In this document: one piece after another, positions 62,297 through 64,000 of the stretch | How the letters are laid out: every line of letters begins with the position of its first letter | How positions within the stretch are numbered: position 1 is the first letter of the stretch | Source of the DNA: Marinobacter guineae | GTDB taxonomy: Bacteria > Pseudomonadota > Gammaproteobacteria > Pseudomonadales > Oleiphilaceae | Length of the DNA: 64,000 nucleotides | Assembly: GCF_002744735.1 (NCBI RefSeq) | Contig: NZ_KZ319339.1 | Location: 1,302,001 to 1,366,000 of the forward strand | Direction of reading: 5' to 3' | The notes under the pieces: model-generated | The model's database searches: none | What the model saw: the letters and a program-made list of their open reading frames with translations, nothing else | What the model was told of the DNA's origin: nothing | Position numbers and translations under genes: made by a program

Positions 62297-63432
62297 GCGG
62301 TGGCCTCCTGCCCGGCGGGTGTGTCGTCATCGGTTTTGGTTTTGCGGCGTTTCTGCAGCAGCCCGGCAATGCCCCTGGGCAGGAACACGGTAACCAGCAC
62401 AAACAGGCCGCCGAGGGCGAACAACCAGGCGTCGGGCATGATGCCGGTGAACACAGTTTTGGCGTAGTTCACCAGGATGGCGCCGATCACCGCGCCGTAG
62501 AGGGTTGCGCGGCCACCGAGGGCGACCCACACCACGATTTCGATAGAGAACAGCGGCGAGAATTCGCTGGGGTTGATGATGCCCACCTGCGGTACGTACA
62601 ACGCCCCGGCCACGCCCGCCAGCATGGCGGAGACCACAAACACAAACAGCTGCACCCGCTCCACCCGGTAACCCAGGAAGCGGGTACGGGCCTCGGCGTC
62701 CCGGCAGGCGATACTCACCCGGCCCAGTTTGCTGTTCACGATGGCGCGGCAGATCACGTAGCCGATGGCCAGGGCGATGCCGGTGGCGATGAACAGCCCC
62801 AGCCTTGTGGCGTCTGTGCGCAGGTTGAAGCCGAGAATATCCCGGAAGTCGGTCAGGCCGTTGTTGCCGCCAAAGCCCATTTCGTTGCGGAAGAAGGCCA
62901 GCATCAGCGCAAAGGTCAGCGCCTGGGTGATGATGGAGAGGTACACCCCGGTCACCCGCGAGCGGAAGGCCAGGAAGCCGAACACCAGTGCCAGCAGGCC
63001 CGGGGCCAGCAGCACCATGATGAAGGCAAACCAGGCCATGTCGAAGCCATGCCAGTACCAGGGCAGTTCGTCCCAGTTCAGGAACACCATGAAGTCCGGC
63101 AGCACCGGGTCGCCGTAGGTGCCGCGGTCGCCGATCTGGCGCATCAGGTACATGCCCATGGCGTAGCCACCAAGGCCAAAGAAGGCGCCGTGGCCCAGGC
63201 TGAGGATTCCGAGGTAACCCCACACCAGATCCACCGCCACCGCCAGCAGGGCGTAGCACAGGTATTTGCCCAGCAGGGTGACGGTGTAGGCGCTTACGTG
63301 CAGGGCGCTGTCCTGGGGCATGAACAGGTGCAGCAAACTGACCACGATCACGGCCGTGAACAGTACGCCCAGGAAAACCTGGGTGGAACGCTCCTGAAAT
63401 GGCCGGAGCAGCCAGCTATTGGTTGTTGCCAT
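62293..63432 (-). CDS. urtC: urea ABC transporter permease UrtC
   Basis: The 379-aa product has about ten membrane helices and the UrtC-typical R-Q-I-G-D-R-G-T-Y-G-D-P-V-L-P-D-F insert. I-I-T-Q-A-L-T-F-A and A-C-R-D-A-E-A-R-T-R-F-L-G-Y (EAA-like loop) contact the ATPases. It forms the channel with UrtB. Three bases separate it from urtB. Confidence 0.92.
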   Translation of the reverse strand: MATTNSWLLRPFQERSTQVFLGVLFTAVIVVSLLHLFMPQDSALHVSAYTVTLLGKYLCYALLAVAVDLVWGYLGILSLGHGAFFGLGGYAMGMYLMRQIGDRGTYGDPVLPDFMVFLNWDELPWYWHGFDMAWFAFIMVLLAPGLLALVFGFLAFRSRVTGVYLSIITQALTFALMLAFFRNEMGFGGNNGLTDFRDILGFNLRTDATRLGLFIATGIALAIGYVICRAIVNSKLGRVSIACRDAEARTRFLGYRVERVQLFVFVVSAMLAGVAGALYVPQVGIINPSEFSPLFSIEIVVWVALGGRATLYGAVIGAILVNYAKTVFTGIMPDAWLFALGGLFVLVTVFLPRGIAGLLQKRRKTKTDDDTPAGQEATA

Positions 63433-63435
63433 AAC

Positions 63436-64000
63436 TCAGCCCTCCGCCGCCCGGCCTTTCTGGGGGAAGAGCCCCTTCGGCCGTTTCTGAATGAACAGGA
63501 TGATGAACACCAACACGATGATTTTCGCGAGTACGGCGCCGGCCCAGGGTTCCAGCAGCTGGTTGATGGTGCCCAGGGTCAGGCCCGCCACCAGGGTGCC
63601 CCAGAGGTTACCGACACCGCCGAATACCACCACCATGAAGGAATCGATGATGTAGCTCTGGCCCAGGTTGGGGCCGACGTTGGTGATCTGGGAGAGCGCA
63701 ACACCGGCCAGGCCGGCGACGCCGGAGCCCAGGGCGAAGGTCATGATGTCTACCTTTGTGGCCTTAATGCCCATGGAGCGGGCCATGGCCCGGTTCTGGG
63801 TGACGGCACGCACTTCCAGGCCCAGGCGGGTCTTGCGCATGATCAGCATCAGACTGGCGAATACCACCAGGGCAAAGCCGATCACGTACATTCGATTGAG
63901 CGTTAAAGACAACGCTTCGTTGATCATCACCGAGCCACTCATCCACTCCGGGGTAATCACGGTGCGGTTCAGCGGTGAGATCACCGTGCGCACAAGCTGC
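63436..64000 (-). CDS. urtB: urea ABC transporter permease UrtB (5' part outside window)
   Basis: The visible C-terminal 188 residues hold five or so membrane helices, the loop A-V-T-Q-N-R-A-M-A-R-S-M-G-I and the G-G-V-G-N-L-W-G-T-L-V-A-G segment typical of UrtB. The frame is open to the last base, so the start lies outside, with urtA expected beyond it. Confidence 0.88.
   Translation of the reverse strand, partial: QLVRTVISPLNRTVITPEWMSGSVMINEALSLTLNRMYVIGFALVVFASLMLIMRKTRLGLEVRAVTQNRAMARSMGIKATKVDIMTFALGSGVAGLAGVALSQITNVGPNLGQSYIIDSFMVVVFGGVGNLWGTLVAGLTLGTINQLLEPWAGAVLAKIIVLVFIILFIQKRPKGLFPQKGRAAEG

Noticed and set aside
63049..63906. 285-codon plus-strand frame over urtC/urtB
   Set aside because: H/Q/G-rich composition typical of the antisense of high-GC membrane genes; no family likeness.

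Overview
The window reads as chromosome of a marine gammaproteobacterium, most likely Marinobacter or a close relative. The evidence is housekeeping-type genes of that group (rlmF, radD, an SlyD-like FKBP, the urt urea transporter, DUF2860 and OsmC proteins), dense two-strand coding with moderately high GC, and protein sequences of Marinobacter type. This is from memory of the families; no database was searched.

Layout. 1-7.4 kb: PRC-barrel protein and a decayed paralogue, a 664-aa protein of unknown function, an MBL-fold hydrolase, a PhyH-like oxygenase and a berberine-type FAD oxidase. 7.5-17.5 kb: an FMO-like flavoprotein, several broken genes, hydroxylaminobenzene mutase with a divergent TetR and two matched operators, a ferric-reductase-like flavocytochrome, a nitroreductase, LysR and an EamA exporter. 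17.7-25.6 kb: periplasmic binding protein, SlyD-like FKBP, RadD, RlmF, thioredoxin-like protein, deoxyribosyltransferase and MOSC protein. 25.7-33.2 kb: an accessory island with a minus-strand cluster (HPP protein, tautomerase, cupin, CoA-transferase, FAD protein) facing a TetR gene, then an EamA exporter, transposase debris and a 23-bp tandem repeat. 33.2-49.8 kb: CPBP protease, beta-barrel, OsmC, GlxA regulator, 5'-nucleotidase, hydrolase, desaturase, enolase-superfamily enzyme, cupredoxin, M17 aminopeptidase, and a GCS2 / M14 pair. 49.8-52.6 kb: truncated NERD protein, HigBA-like toxin-antitoxin pair and S41 peptidase. 53.0-60.2 kb: a defence operon. 60.8-64.0 kb: urtB(partial)-urtC-urtD-urtE.

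The most notable system is the defence operon. On the minus strand its order is hsdR (broken) - hsdS - ptuA - ptuB - hsdM, with start and stop codons overlapping or nearly touching. An AAA ATPase / HNH pair of the Septu type therefore sits inside a type I restriction-modification operon whose own restriction subunit has lost its Walker A segment and carries two frameshifts. HsdM, HsdS, PtuA and PtuB all look intact.

The second theme is a graveyard of gene fragments. Pieces of a SlyD-YfcE gene pair, an MBL hydrolase, a four-TM membrane protein, ParD, RlmF, a GST, a DUF1294 protein and a small secreted protein recur here as partial or internally deleted copies. Several are joined at short identities, and many lie beside a dispersed motif (core AAATCTGTCCCGGTTTTC) found at about 20 sites, sometimes as inverted pairs. 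No transposase for this motif is in the window.

No rRNA, complete tRNA, CRISPR array or prophage was recognised.
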